Shown here: one piece after another, positions 53,728 to 62,693 of the stretch
Position numbering within the stretch: the first letter of the stretch is position 1
How the letters are laid out: every line of letters starts with the position of its first letter
Assembly: GCF_041714655.1 (NCBI RefSeq)
Contig: NZ_CP168219.1
Coordinates: forward strand, 124,001-188,000
Length of the DNA stretch: 64,000 bases
Direction: 5' to 3'
Source of the DNA: Pseudoroseicyclus_A sp041714655
Lineage (GTDB): Bacteria > Pseudomonadota > Alphaproteobacteria > Rhodobacterales > Rhodobacteraceae
Notes under the pieces: model-generated
Seen by the model: only the letters and a program-made list of their open reading frames with translations
Databases searched by the model: none
What the model was told of the DNA's origin: nothing
Translations under genes and position numbers: made by a program

Positions 53728-53789
53728 GCCGCAGGGGCGCGCTCCGGGGGTGACCCCGAGGGCCCGGACCCGCGCCAGGACGAGTTTCG

Positions 53790-53823
53790 AAGGGCCGCTC
53801 CCGAAAGGGGGCGGCCTTTTGTC
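53790..53823 (+). terminator. Terminator of rpmJ
   Basis: A 13-bp stem (53790-53802 with 53807-53819) with two G-U pairs, GAAA tetraloop and TTTTG. Confidence 0.88.
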
Positions 53824-53941
53824 ACCTCGGGGGCGCTCTTTGCGGCCCATCTACGGGGGTTTTCCCGACCCTCTTCCCCCTAGCCCCAGCCCGCCCGATG
53901 CGGGTAGTGTCCGGGCAAGGGTGAAAGAGGACACATTTGCC

Positions 53942-55240
53942 ATGACAAGACATTTCAAACTCCGCGCCGCGCTTGCGGTGCTCTTCGCGGGCGGGGCGGC
54001 CCTGCCGGCCTTCGCCCAGGATTTCTGCAGCGGCCTCGGCCAGGGCGGTCAGTGGATCGGCGGCACCCAGGAGGCCTCCGACATCTCCACCTCGGGGGAT
54101 TACCTCGAGCAGATGGCGCTGGTGCTCATGAACAGCGACTATGTCGCGATCTTCGACGTCACCGAGCCGACGGAGGTGCGGATGGAAGCCCAGGCGCGCG
54201 GCGCCGGCGACCCGCTCTTCGATCTCTACGCGCCCAATGGCGACATCGTGCTCTCCGACGACGATTCGGGCGGTGATAGCGCCTCGCGTGCCGAAACGAT
54301 GCTGGAGCCCGGCACCTATTGCCTGGCCATGTCGACCTATGACGGCGCGCCGATGACCGGCTACGTCCGCGTCGGCCGGCTCGAGCACGAGGCGCTGACG
54401 CCCGGCCTCGGCGCCATGCCGGTGGAGCTGGATGGCGGCAACGGCTCCGGCGGTGACGGCAGCGGCGGCGGCATCACGGCCGGCGCCCAGATGCCCGGCG
54501 AGATCTGTGAGTTCGACCGCGTGGTGAACTTCTTCTCCGACGGCGCCATCGACAGCCAGCTCGCCACCGGGCTCAGCGCCACCGCTTCGGTCAACGACAT
54601 CGCCTATTGGGGCTTCTATCTCGATAGCCCGCAGGCGCTGACGATCACCGCCGTGAACGAGAGCGCCGATCCGGTGATCGCGCTCTATGACGGCATGGGC
54701 AACTGGCTGGCCGAGAACGACGACTGGGACGGGCTGAACAGCCAGATCGACCTGTCCTACCCGCTCGACCCGGGTCCCTATTGCATCGCCGTCACGGCGC
54801 TGTCCGACCCCAGCCTGCCGATCACCGTCTCTGTCGTGGGCTTCGACCCGATGGCCGAGCAGGTCGCCATGTTCGACTACGCCGAGGCGGCCCCGCCGCT
54901 CGACGGCTCCTACCCGGTGACCGATCTCGGCGCGCTCGACACCCGCCTGCGCCAGGACGTGCAGAACGGCGGCATCGCCAACTGGTTCTCCTTCGACGTG
55001 AACGAGGGCGGGCTCATCCTGATCGAGGCCGTGACCAACGGGCTCGGCGACCCCGTGCTGGTGCTCTTCGACGATTTCGGCCGGCAGGTCACGATGAACG
55101 ACGATTACGGCGACAGCTACGATTCGCTGCTCGCGGCCCGGGTGCTGCCCGGCAAGTATCTCGTCGCCGTCCGCCAGTATGACGACAGCGCGCCGGTGAT
55201 GACCCGTCTGCTCTTCGAGCGCTACGTCCCGGCGCGCTGA
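53942..55240 (+). CDS. Secreted protein with three pre-peptidase C-terminal-like domains
   Basis: A 432-residue exported protein. Signal peptide MTRHFKLRAALAVLFAGGAALPAFA with cleavage before QDF. Three similar beta-sandwich units follow (about 45-143, 195-300 and 320-430), each with DPLFDLYAPNGDIVLSDDDSGG-, DPVIALYDGMGNWLAENDDWD- or DPVLVLFDDFGRQVTMNDDYGD-type Asp-rich loops that resemble calcium-binding PPC/DVUA0089-like domains, and a PGTYCLAM / PGPYCIAV / PGKYLVAV strand. A Gly-rich linker (about 162-178) joins units 1 and 2. No catalytic domain, so a binding or structural role is likely. Start ATG 53942. Confidence 0.8.
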   Translation: MTRHFKLRAALAVLFAGGAALPAFAQDFCSGLGQGGQWIGGTQEASDISTSGDYLEQMALVLMNSDYVAIFDVTEPTEVRMEAQARGAGDPLFDLYAPNGDIVLSDDDSGGDSASRAETMLEPGTYCLAMSTYDGAPMTGYVRVGRLEHEALTPGLGAMPVELDGGNGSGGDGSGGGITAGAQMPGEICEFDRVVNFFSDGAIDSQLATGLSATASVNDIAYWGFYLDSPQALTITAVNESADPVIALYDGMGNWLAENDDWDGLNSQIDLSYPLDPGPYCIAVTALSDPSLPITVSVVGFDPMAEQVAMFDYAEAAPPLDGSYPVTDLGALDTRLRQDVQNGGIANWFSFDVNEGGLILIEAVTNGLGDPVLVLFDDFGRQVTMNDDYGDSYDSLLAARVLPGKYLVAVRQYDDSAPVMTRLLFERYVPAR

Positions 55241-55293
55241 GCGCCGCGGATCGAGGAGGGGCGCCCGGGCGGCGCCTCTCACCAGAAAGACGA

Positions 55294-55319
55294 GGGCCGC
55301 CGGAGTGATCCGGCGGCCC
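55294..55319. terminator. Bidirectional hairpin between convergent genes
   Basis: Perfect 10-bp stem GGGCCGCCGG/CCGGCGGCCC (55294-55303 with 55310-55319) with a 6-base loop, placed between the secreted protein and the GNAT gene. No marked T tract. Confidence 0.6.
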
Positions 55320-55322
55320 CAT

Positions 55323-55799
55323 TCATTTGAGCCTGAGCGCATAGACGGCCCAGCCGTCGTCCAGCTGGCGCAGCTTGCGCCAGCCGCGCCGCTCCAGGAG
55401 CCCGCCCGCGGCGACGGTCGTGGAATGGATCTCGCAGGCGCCGCGCCGCGCCGCCTCCGCCTCCAGTGCCGCCACAAGCGCATCGGCGACGCCCTGGCGG
55501 CGGCAGGCGGGGTCGGTGACGAGGCCGTTCATCCAGAAGCCCTCTGCGGCGAGCGCCCCATGCGAGCTGGCGTCGAGCGTGACGAGGCCGGCGAGCCGGC
55601 CCTCCTCGGTCACGGCCGCGAGCCCGCAGGGCAGGCTCTCGGCGCAGCTGCGGCGCGCGATATCCTCCGCGGCATTTCCCTCGCCCCCCGGCCCGTACCA
55701 GTCGGGCCAGGTCTCTTCCATCAGGCGCGCGGCGGCCGCCCCCAGATGGGGGGCGGCCGCGAGCGATGTGAGGGTCAGCGGGAGCGGCGTGCCGCTCAC
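55323..55799 (-). CDS. GNAT family N-acetyltransferase
   Basis: A 158-residue acetyl-CoA-dependent transferase: LPCGLAAVTEEGRLAGLVTLD in the centre, then motif A NGLVTDPACRRQGVADALVAALEAEAARRG (R/Q-x-x-G-x-A loop) and GGLLERRGWRKLRQLDDGWAVYAL. Substrate unknown. Its ATG overlaps the stop of the upstream gene (ATGA), so it is translationally coupled to the caspase-fold protein. Confidence 0.88.
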   Translation of the reverse strand: MSGTPLPLTLTSLAAAPHLGAAAARLMEETWPDWYGPGGEGNAAEDIARRSCAESLPCGLAAVTEEGRLAGLVTLDASSHGALAAEGFWMNGLVTDPACRRQGVADALVAALEAEAARRGACEIHSTTVAAGGLLERRGWRKLRQLDDGWAVYALRLK

Positions 55800-57451
55800 T
55801 GCATGGCGTCCGCGAGGAGCCGCACCACCGTCTCTTCATTGAGATAGCCGGTCACCCCGAGCTGCCGGTCGCGCTGATAGCGGCGGAGCGCCCGGCGCGT
55901 GTCGCCGTCGAACTGCCCGTCGACGACGCCCGGCTCAAGCCCGGCCGCCTCCAGCCGCTGTTCGACCAGCCGGCGGGTGAACGGGTTGAGGTTGAGCGCC
56001 TCTTCGGCGGTGGCCGCCGCGTCGAGCTGGTCTTCCTGGCCGTTGCGGTTGCGCAGCTGCGCCTGACGGGCGCGGGCCTCTTCGACGAACGCGCCGTTGG
56101 GGTAGTTCTGCAGATAGCCGTCATAGGCGATGATCGTGTCGGCCTCGCTGACCCGATCCCAGGCGTTGCGATCGGCCTGGGCGGCGCGGTTGCGCTTGAC
56201 CCGCTCGATCTCGGCCAGCGCGTCCTGCGCCTGCTCGGCATGGATGCCGTCGGGATAGCGCTCCAAGTAGGCCCTGAGGCCCGGCTCGTCGCCCTCGCGG
56301 CCCGTCTCTTCCCAATAGGCGTTGTCGGCGCGGCGCTCGGCGGCGGCGCGGGCCTCGGCCTCGGCCTCCAGCTCGGCGGCGCGGCGGGCGGCCTGGGCGT
56401 CGATCCGTGTGATCTGCTCCAGCGTCAGGTAGGAGGTCTGGGCGAAGCCGTTCTCTTGCTGCCAGTTGGTGATCGCCCCGCGGGTGCCGGAGCCGAAGAT
56501 GCCGTCGATGCCGCGGGTGTTGTAGCCGAGCATGACGAGGTTGCGCTGCACGTCCTGCCGCTCCTCGCGGTTGAGGCGCATCGATTCCTCCGACAGGCGC
56601 GCCTGCCGGTTGGGCTCGGCGAGGATCGCCTCGATGGCGTCCTCGGCATCCTCCGCATGGGGGCCGACCGGGTAGTTGGACAGGTAGTTGCGGTAGGCGT
56701 CGATCGTGTCGAGCGCCCGCGCGCCCTCCCAGAGCGCCCGTTCGGCGGCGTCGTTGTTGGTGACGACCGGCGCGAAGGAGCCGCGCTCCTCCGGCATGAA
56801 CTCGAAGCTCCGCGGCAGATAGCCATAGAGCTCCAGCCTGCGCTCGCGGCGAAGGGGCGCCAAGATGTCGGCCTCGGGCTCCAGCACCGGGCCGGCCACG
56901 AGATCGGCGACGACATTCGGCGGGCCGGTGACGACGGTCACCCCCTGCGGCGCCTCGATGGGGCCGAGCCCGTCGCGCAGCCAGTCGTCCACCTCGCTCC
57001 CGTCGCCGGCGGCGCCGAGGAAAAGGATCGCATGGCCCGGCCGCTCGGCAAGGATCTGCAGAAGGCTGTCGACCGAGACCGACTGCTGGCCGACGTTCAT
57101 CAGCGAGACGTCATCGGCCTCGGCGGTCAGCAGCCAAGAGCGCGTCCCGTCGGTGACGAAGCGCCCGGTCAGGGCGACGAACAGCCGCTCCGCCTCGGGC
57201 ACGGCATCGACCCATTCGGCGATGGCCTGGGTGGTCGAGGGGATGCGGCCGTTGGGCAGCGACAGGGTGGTGAAGCCCATGTCGGTCAGGTCTTCGGCGG
57301 CATCGGTGATCGTATCGGCGCCGGAGACGCGGGTCATCTCCTCGTAGCGCTCGATGCCGATGAGCAGCGCCGCGTCGTCGGCGGCGAGGGGAGTCGCGGC
57401 GGCGCCGGCGGTGAGCGCGGCGAGCGCGGTCGTACGGATGAGGTGTCGCAT
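55796..57451 (-). CDS. Exported caspase-fold pseudoenzyme with two peptidoglycan-binding domains
   Basis: A 551-residue secreted protein. Signal MRHLIRTTALAALTAGAAATPLAA. Residues 26-170 resemble a metacaspase/C14 p20 domain (AALLIGIERYEE... DAAEDLTDMGFTTL... SVDSLLQIL) but the places of the catalytic His (SGHG) and Cys (DACR) read TGRF (95-98) and LGAAGD (145-150), so it appears inactive. Peptidoglycan-binding_1 domains lie at about 294-350 and 493-548, and three WxxA...DTIxAYxxYLxNYPxGxxxExA repeats at about 241-276, 380-415 and 431-466, with an Ala/Glu coiled coil at 352-377. Probably periplasmic. Cotranscribed with the GNAT gene. Confidence 0.82.
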   Translation of the reverse strand: MRHLIRTTALAALTAGAAATPLAADDAALLIGIERYEEMTRVSGADTITDAAEDLTDMGFTTLSLPNGRIPSTTQAIAEWVDAVPEAERLFVALTGRFVTDGTRSWLLTAEADDVSLMNVGQQSVSVDSLLQILAERPGHAILFLGAAGDGSEVDDWLRDGLGPIEAPQGVTVVTGPPNVVADLVAGPVLEPEADILAPLRRERRLELYGYLPRSFEFMPEERGSFAPVVTNNDAAERALWEGARALDTIDAYRNYLSNYPVGPHAEDAEDAIEAILAEPNRQARLSEESMRLNREERQDVQRNLVMLGYNTRGIDGIFGSGTRGAITNWQQENGFAQTSYLTLEQITRIDAQAARRAAELEAEAEARAAAERRADNAYWEETGREGDEPGLRAYLERYPDGIHAEQAQDALAEIERVKRNRAAQADRNAWDRVSEADTIIAYDGYLQNYPNGAFVEEARARQAQLRNRNGQEDQLDAAATAEEALNLNPFTRRLVEQRLEAAGLEPGVVDGQFDGDTRRALRRYQRDRQLGVTGYLNEETVVRLLADAMQ

Positions 57452-57584
57452 GTGAACTTCCTTGCCTCGTTTGACGCGAACTTCGGCGCCGCGTTCGTGC
57501 TATTCAATATCGGCACAATGGCGCCGACCCGTGCGAGGTTCCGCGCCGTCAAAGCTCAAGGGTGACTGAGGGAGGGTCAAGATA

Positions 57585-58433
57585 TTGGCCTACAAGGATA
57601 AATCCGATAGCCCCTCCGAAGAGGCGCTGGCCGGGCGGCTCAGCTTTCACGAAGCGGTGGAGATTGCAGAGCTGAGCTACCGCGGGCTCGATATCGCCAC
57701 CTCCGCCGAGGCGAATGCGCTCTTCGACGCGCTGGAGCGGCGCCTCGCAGAGACGGGCGAGGCGCTCTGGTTCTTCCTTCTCGACCAGCGCGACTACCGG
57801 GTGGAGCCCTCCGCCTGGATGGCCTTCGCTCGGCGCGGCAGCGACCTCCGCGCCGCCCATGCCCAGGGCCTCGCCCGCTGGGACGACAGCGCCATCACCG
57901 CCCGCCAGATCGCCCGCACGGCGGGCACCGACCTCGCCGACCCGACGCTCTTCGCCTCCCGCGAGGCCGCCTGGGCGCATCTGCGCAGCCTCCCGTCCAA
58001 GCGCCGCCACCGCATCGAGCATGTGCCTAATCTCCGCCCGGAGGACATCCGCGCCCGCATCACCACCGATCCGGGCGAGGGGCTGATGGAGGTCGACCTC
58101 TCCGGCCTGACCTTCGCCCATTCCCGCGACGTGGCCGATGTCTTCAACGAGATCGAGGCGCAAATCCGCGCCTCGGGTCACAAGTGGTGGATGCTGATGA
58201 ACTACGAGCGCACCCGCATCGAGCCGCCGGCCTGGGTCGCCTATACGCTGCGCTCCGACGAGCTGCGCGAGCGCTATGTCATGGGCGCCGTCCGCTACGC
58301 CCCCGATGCCGAAACGGAGGCCGACATCCGCCGCCGCGCCGAAAGCCGCGCCCGGCCCAACATCCGCAACTCCCGCGCCGAGGCGCTAGAGCGGCTGGAC
58401 GAGATGATCGCGGCGTATGCGGCGGCCCATTGA
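57585..58433 (+). CDS. Hypothetical protein with an internal duplication
   Basis: A 282-residue cytoplasmic protein not assigned to a family. Two similar halves are visible: about 20-135 (DIATSAEANALFDALERRLAETGEALWFFLLDQRDYRVEPSAWMAFARRG) and 165-272 (DLSGLTFAHSRDVADVFNEIEAQIRASGHKWWMLMNYERTRIEPPAWVAYTLRS), each ending in an R-rich helix. The pattern recalls STAS/SpoIIAA-like folds, unproven. Start is TTG 57585 because GGAGGG lies 8 bases upstream and no ATG or GTG fits. Divergent from the caspase-fold gene. Confidence 0.72.
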   Translation: MAYKDKSDSPSEEALAGRLSFHEAVEIAELSYRGLDIATSAEANALFDALERRLAETGEALWFFLLDQRDYRVEPSAWMAFARRGSDLRAAHAQGLARWDDSAITARQIARTAGTDLADPTLFASREAAWAHLRSLPSKRRHRIEHVPNLRPEDIRARITTDPGEGLMEVDLSGLTFAHSRDVADVFNEIEAQIRASGHKWWMLMNYERTRIEPPAWVAYTLRSDELRERYVMGAVRYAPDAETEADIRRRAESRARPNIRNSRAEALERLDEMIAAYAAAH

Positions 58434-58445
58434 GCCCCCCGTGTC

Positions 58446-58535
58446 CCCTTTCATCTGGCCGAAAATACCTCAGAGGTGTGGAGGCAGAGCCTCCGCCCGG
58501 CCCCCGCCCCCCTCCTCGGGGGGCGGGGGCCGGCA
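58446..58535 (+). repeat. Dispersed intergenic element (copy e)
   Basis: TTTCATCTGGCCGAAAATAC then CTCAGAGGTGTGGAGGCAGAGCCTCC, followed by the palindrome GCCCCCGCCCCCC/GGGGGGCGGGGGC (about 58500-58531). Very like copy a on the opposite strand; lies between convergent genes and may end both transcripts. Confidence 0.6.
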
Positions 58536-58540
58536 GCCCC

Positions 58541-58873
58541 TCAGGTCTCGCCCCAGCGGTAGAGCTGGTCTTCCTCGTCCCGCGCCGAGATCCCCAGCGC
58601 CTCGAGACCGCTTTCTAGATGGTCGGCGAGATGCGGCGAGCCCTTGAGGTAGCTCGCCGTGGGCGTGTGGCGCTCTTCGCCGGCGGTGCGGACGGCCTCG
58701 TCCCAATCCTCCGGCTCGAAGGCGCCGCGGCCGATCCACATCATGGCGACGAGGGCGGATTGCTCGCTCTCGTTCAGGCTCTCGATGAAGCTGTCGAATT
58801 CGTTCTCTGCGCGCGGAAGCTCGCGGGCGAGGATGATGATCTCTGCGACGGTGCTGCTGGCGATCTCGGGCAT
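58541..58873 (-). CDS. DUF3775 domain-containing protein
   Basis: A 110-residue acidic protein: IASSTVAEIIILARELPRAE, ALVAMMWIGRGAFEPEDWDEAVRTA, TASYLKGSPHLADHLESGLEALG. This pattern (LARE..., LVALMWIGRGxxxxxEW, YLxGxPxLxDxLExGL) is what I associate with DUF3775, common in Rhizobiales and Rhodobacterales, function unknown. Confidence 0.8.
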   Translation of the reverse strand: MPEIASSTVAEIIILARELPRAENEFDSFIESLNESEQSALVAMMWIGRGAFEPEDWDEAVRTAGEERHTPTASYLKGSPHLADHLESGLEALGISARDEEDQLYRWGET

Positions 58874-58929
58874 GACCTGCCCTCCCTGTCGTGACGTCCA
58901 AAAGGGCCCGCTGCCGGTGGCGGCGGAGG

Positions 58930-59304
58930 TTACTCCCAGGCCAGCGGCGTCTCGGAGCCGCCGGGGAGCGTCATGTGGCCGGTGCCGCCGGGCAGGAGGT
59001 GGAAGATGCGGTCGTGAAGCCCGCTGACGACCACCGAGCCTTCCGCCGCCGCGGCGCTGCCGACGCGGCCGCCCGAGCAGATCGCCCCGCTGTTGCAGGG
59101 CAAGAGCGCGAAGGTATCCATGCCGACATCGCCGGCGGCGACCACCGTGACCGGCGCGCCATCGGCGAAGGGCCGCGGCTTGCCGAGCTCCCAGAGCGGC
59201 AAGCCCGCCTGGCTGGCGTTGGGCACGATGCCGGCACAGCCGGTCAGCCCCGTGGCGGCGAGCGTTGTGGCGGCGATGAGCGCCGCGGCTTTCAGAGCGC
59301 GCAT
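58930..59304 (-). CDS. Small lipoprotein of unknown function
   Basis: A 124-residue exported protein. Signal with lipobox LTGC (Cys 23). The mature part is Gly-rich and beta-like (AGLPLWELGKPRPFADGAPVTVVAAGDVGMDTFALLPC, then SVVVSGLHDRIFHLLPGGTGHMTLPGGSETPLAWE), with two cysteines (CNSGAIC) that could form a disulfide. No known family. Downstream of rmuC on the same strand after 58 bases. Confidence 0.72.
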   Translation of the reverse strand: MRALKAAALIAATTLAATGLTGCAGIVPNASQAGLPLWELGKPRPFADGAPVTVVAAGDVGMDTFALLPCNSGAICSGGRVGSAAAAEGSVVVSGLHDRIFHLLPGGTGHMTLPGGSETPLAWE

Positions 59305-59362
59305 GGGCTCCCCCTCATCCTTTGTCCCGGCTGAGGCTAGACCCGGCCCGGCCCGGGCGCAA

Positions 59363-60805
59363 TCAGCTCTCGGCCTCGCTTTCGGCGAGGAGGTCCGGCG
59401 CGGTGATGTGCCGCGGCTCGACCTCGAGCGGCACCAGGGGGTCGAGGCTCTTGCCGGAGGGCACGACGCCGAGGCTCTCGAACTTGCGCGCAGAGGGCAG
59501 CACGCGCCCTTCGAGCGAGCCCACCGCGCGGTTGTAATTGTCGACGGCGGAGCGGAGGCCGGATCCGACCTTGCCGAGGTGGTCGGCGAAGGTGGCGAGG
59601 CGATCGTAGATCTCCTGCCCGACCTTCTGCACCTCGACGGCATTCTCGGCCATCTTCTCCTGCTGCCAGCCGTAGGCGATGGATTTCACCAGCGCCATCA
59701 GCGTGGTCGGCGTGGCGATCAGCACGCGGTTCTGGAAGGCGTATTCGATGAGGCCGGGATCGGCCTCGGCGGCGGCGGAGACGAAGGTCTCGCCGGGGAT
59801 GAACATCACCACGAAATCCGGCGTCGTCGCCAGCCGCGCCTGATAGTCCCGGCTGGCCAGCACCTTCACATGAGCCCGTACATGGCGGGCATGGCGCAGA
59901 AGCGCCTCGCGCTGGGCCTCGGGCGTCTCGCCCTCGAGCGAATCGAGATAGCCCTCAAGCGGCGTCTTGGCGTCGATGACGATATGCTTGCCGCCGGGGA
60001 TCGAGACGATGGCATCCGGGCGCTGCCGACCGTCGTCGCTCTCCATGCTCTTCTCGAGCGTGAAGTCGACATGCTCGGTCATCCCGGCCATCTCGAACAC
60101 CTGGCGAAGCTGCATCTCGCCCCAGCGCCCGCGCGTCTTGGGCGCGCGGAGTGCCTGGACCAGCCGGTGCGTCTCGTTGCCGAGGTTGGCCTGGCCCTCG
60201 GCCAGCTTGGTGACCTGCTCTCGGATCTGGCCATAGGCCTCCGACCGCGCCTTCTCGATCTCGCCGATCTTCTGGTCGAAATGCCCGAGCTTTTCGCCCA
60301 GGGGCTTCACCAGCTCGGCGATGGCCTGCTGGCGCTTCGTCAGATCCTCCTCCGCCGTCTGGCGGTGGAGCGTGAAGCGCTCGGTGGCGAGGTCGAGGAA
60401 GCGGCGGGAATTGGCGCTGAGCGCCTCGCCGGCGAGCGAGGCGAAGCGGTCCTCCACCTCCTTCTTCAGGCCCCGGATCTCGTCCATCCGCGCCTCGAAG
60501 CTCTCGCGCAGCGTCTCGAGCTCGGTCTCGGCGCTGCTCCGGCGCTCGCGTTCCGAGGTGAGCGCCTCGCCGGCGCGGCGAAGCTCCTCGACCATCTCGG
60601 GGATGCGCTCGGCGCGGGCCTCGAGCCCGGCGCGGGCGGTCTCGGCCTCGGCCAGTCGGGCGCGAAGCTCGCGGATCTCGGCGGACAGTGCCGCGGCGGT
60701 GCGGGCGCGGAGCGCGGCGCTGAGGATGAGGATCACCAGAAGCCCGGCGGCGATGATTGCGAGCAGCGGGCCATTGGCCTCGATCCAGGGGGCGATGACG
60801 TCCAT
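59363..60805 (-). CDS. rmuC: DNA recombination protein RmuC
   Basis: A 480-residue protein with an N-terminal transmembrane anchor (about 14-34), a long coiled coil (about 38-170) and a C-terminal restriction-endonuclease-like nuclease domain (about 220-420; KTRGRWGEMQLRQVFEMAGM, DGRQRPDAIVSIPGGKHIVIDAKTPLEGYLDS containing the D...DAK core). It limits inversions at inverted repeats in E. coli. Cotranscribed with mutL (10-base gap). Confidence 0.95.
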   Translation of the reverse strand: MDVIAPWIEANGPLLAIIAAGLLVILILSAALRARTAAALSAEIRELRARLAEAETARAGLEARAERIPEMVEELRRAGEALTSERERRSSAETELETLRESFEARMDEIRGLKKEVEDRFASLAGEALSANSRRFLDLATERFTLHRQTAEEDLTKRQQAIAELVKPLGEKLGHFDQKIGEIEKARSEAYGQIREQVTKLAEGQANLGNETHRLVQALRAPKTRGRWGEMQLRQVFEMAGMTEHVDFTLEKSMESDDGRQRPDAIVSIPGGKHIVIDAKTPLEGYLDSLEGETPEAQREALLRHARHVRAHVKVLASRDYQARLATTPDFVVMFIPGETFVSAAAEADPGLIEYAFQNRVLIATPTTLMALVKSIAYGWQQEKMAENAVEVQKVGQEIYDRLATFADHLGKVGSGLRSAVDNYNRAVGSLEGRVLPSARKFESLGVVPSGKSLDPLVPLEVEPRHITAPDLLAESEAES

Positions 60806-60815
60806 GTGCCTCTCC

Positions 60816-62624
60816 CTAGCGGCGGCCGAAGAGCTTTTCGATATCGGCGAGGCTGAGCTCGACCCAGGTGGGCCGGCCGTGGTTGCAGGTGCCCGAGAAG
60901 GGCGTCGCCTCCATCTCGCGCAGGAGCGCGTTCATCTCCTCCCCCCGCATCCGCCGGCCGGAGCGGACGGAGCCGTGGCAGGCGATGCGGCTGAGCACCG
61001 CGTCGATCCGCGCGGCGAGGGCGGCGGAGGCGTCATCCTCGATGAGGTCGGCGAGGTCGTTGAGGAGGGCCTTGCAATCCACCTCGCCCAATGCCGCCGG
61101 CACCTCGCGGACGGCGACGCAGCCCTGGCCGAAGGGCTCGATGGTGAGGCCGAGGGTGGAGAGGGTCTCCGCCTCGGCGAGGAGCGCGTCGGCGGCGGCG
61201 CCGAGATCGACGATGTCTGGGATGAGGAGGGCCTGAGCGGCGATGCCGGTCTCCTCCCGCTGGCGCTTGAGGCGCTCGTAAACGAGCCGCTCATGGGCGG
61301 CGTGCTGGTCGACGATGACCATGCCGCGCGCCGTCTGCGCGATGATGTAGTTCTCGTGCACCTGCGCCCGGGCGGCGCCGAGCGGCGAGTCCTCGGGCGG
61401 CGACTCATCGCCCCCTTGCTGGGGCGCATCAAATCGGGCCGAGGGCGCATCCAGCTCGGCGAAACCGGGGTTCTGGTAGCTCATCGGCCGCGGTGCCGGC
61501 CGGTCCATCTGATAGATGCGCGCGCCCTCGGGCGCGGCGCGGGTCAGCGCCTCGGCGGTCAGCGTCGTGGCGCTCCGCTGGCTGGCGCCGGCCAGCGCGT
61601 GGCGGAGGGCGGAGACGACGAGCCCCCGGGCGAGGGCCGGCTCGCGGAAGCGCACCTCGGCCTTGGCGGGGTGGACGTTCACGTCCACCGCCTCGGCGGG
61701 GCACTCCAGATAGAGCGCGGCGGCCGGGTAGCGGCCGGGGGCGAGGCTGTCGGCATAGCCGGCACGCAGCGCGCCTATGAGGAGCTTGTCGCGCACCGGG
61801 CGGCGGTTGACGAAGAGGTACTGCTGGCTGGTGGAGCCGCGCGAATAGCTCGGCAGCGCGGCGAGGCCGGTGAGGTGCATCCCGTCGCGCGGCGCGTCGA
61901 TGCGGATCGCGTTCTCGGCGAACTCCCGGCCCATGACGGCGGCGAGCCTTGCGTGGAGCGCGTCGAAAAGGTCGCCCTGTTCGGCCTCCACCCGAAAGAT
62001 CACCCGCTCCTCCCCGCCCGTGGCATCGCCGAGCCGGAAGGCGACCCCCGGCTCGGCCATGGCGAGCCGGCGGATCACGTCGCCCACCGCCTGCGCCTCC
62101 GCCCGTTCGGAGCGGAGGAACTTCAGCCGCGCCGGCGTGGCGTAGAAGAGGTCGCGCAGCTCGACGATCGTGCCGCGGCGGAGCGCGGCGGGCTTCACCT
62201 TGCCGAGGCGGCCCGCCTCGGCGGCGAGGCTCACCGCCTCCTCCCCCGCGCTGCGGGTGGTGATCGTCAGCCGCCCGACGGCGGCGAGCGAGGCCAGCGC
62301 CTCGCCCCGGAAGCCGAAGGAATGGATGTCGGTGAGGTTGCTGCCGTCGATCTTCGAGGTCGCATGCCGGGCGAGGGCCAGCGGCAGATCCTCCGCCGCG
62401 ATGCCCGAGCCGTCGTCGGTGACGCGGATGAGCCCGGCGCCGCCGCCGGCGATGGTGACCTCGATGCGGGTGGCGCCGGCGTCGAGCGCGTTCTCCACCA
62501 GCTCCTTCACCGCCGAGGCGGGGCGCTCGACCACCTCGCCGGCGGCGATGCGGTTGATCGCCGTCTCGTCGAGCTGACGGATTCGCGGGCGGGAATCGTG
62601 CATCTTGCGGAGGGGGTCGGCCAT
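60816..62624 (-). CDS. mutL: DNA mismatch repair protein MutL
   Basis: A 602-residue GHKL ATPase. Motifs INRIAAGEVVERPASAVKELVENALDAGAT, VTDDGSGIAAEDLPLALARHATSKI and FGFRGEALASLAAVGRLTITTR are intact. C-terminal dimerisation domain contains the family QHAAHERLVYERL block and, near the end, ACHGSVRSGRRM and FSGTCNHGRPTWVELS. Whether the endonuclease motif DQHAAHERxxYE-type is functional here is likely (VDQHAAHERLVYE). Start ATG 62624; ATG 62603 possible. Confidence 0.96.
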   Translation of the reverse strand: MADPLRKMHDSRPRIRQLDETAINRIAAGEVVERPASAVKELVENALDAGATRIEVTIAGGGAGLIRVTDDGSGIAAEDLPLALARHATSKIDGSNLTDIHSFGFRGEALASLAAVGRLTITTRSAGEEAVSLAAEAGRLGKVKPAALRRGTIVELRDLFYATPARLKFLRSERAEAQAVGDVIRRLAMAEPGVAFRLGDATGGEERVIFRVEAEQGDLFDALHARLAAVMGREFAENAIRIDAPRDGMHLTGLAALPSYSRGSTSQQYLFVNRRPVRDKLLIGALRAGYADSLAPGRYPAAALYLECPAEAVDVNVHPAKAEVRFREPALARGLVVSALRHALAGASQRSATTLTAEALTRAAPEGARIYQMDRPAPRPMSYQNPGFAELDAPSARFDAPQQGGDESPPEDSPLGAARAQVHENYIIAQTARGMVIVDQHAAHERLVYERLKRQREETGIAAQALLIPDIVDLGAAADALLAEAETLSTLGLTIEPFGQGCVAVREVPAALGEVDCKALLNDLADLIEDDASAALAARIDAVLSRIACHGSVRSGRRMRGEEMNALLREMEATPFSGTCNHGRPTWVELSLADIEKLFGRR

Positions 62625-62693
62625 GGGCCCAGATATAGCATGAGCCGGGCGCTCGGTGCACCCGGTTTCTCGGGCGGAGACGGCCCCCTGAGC

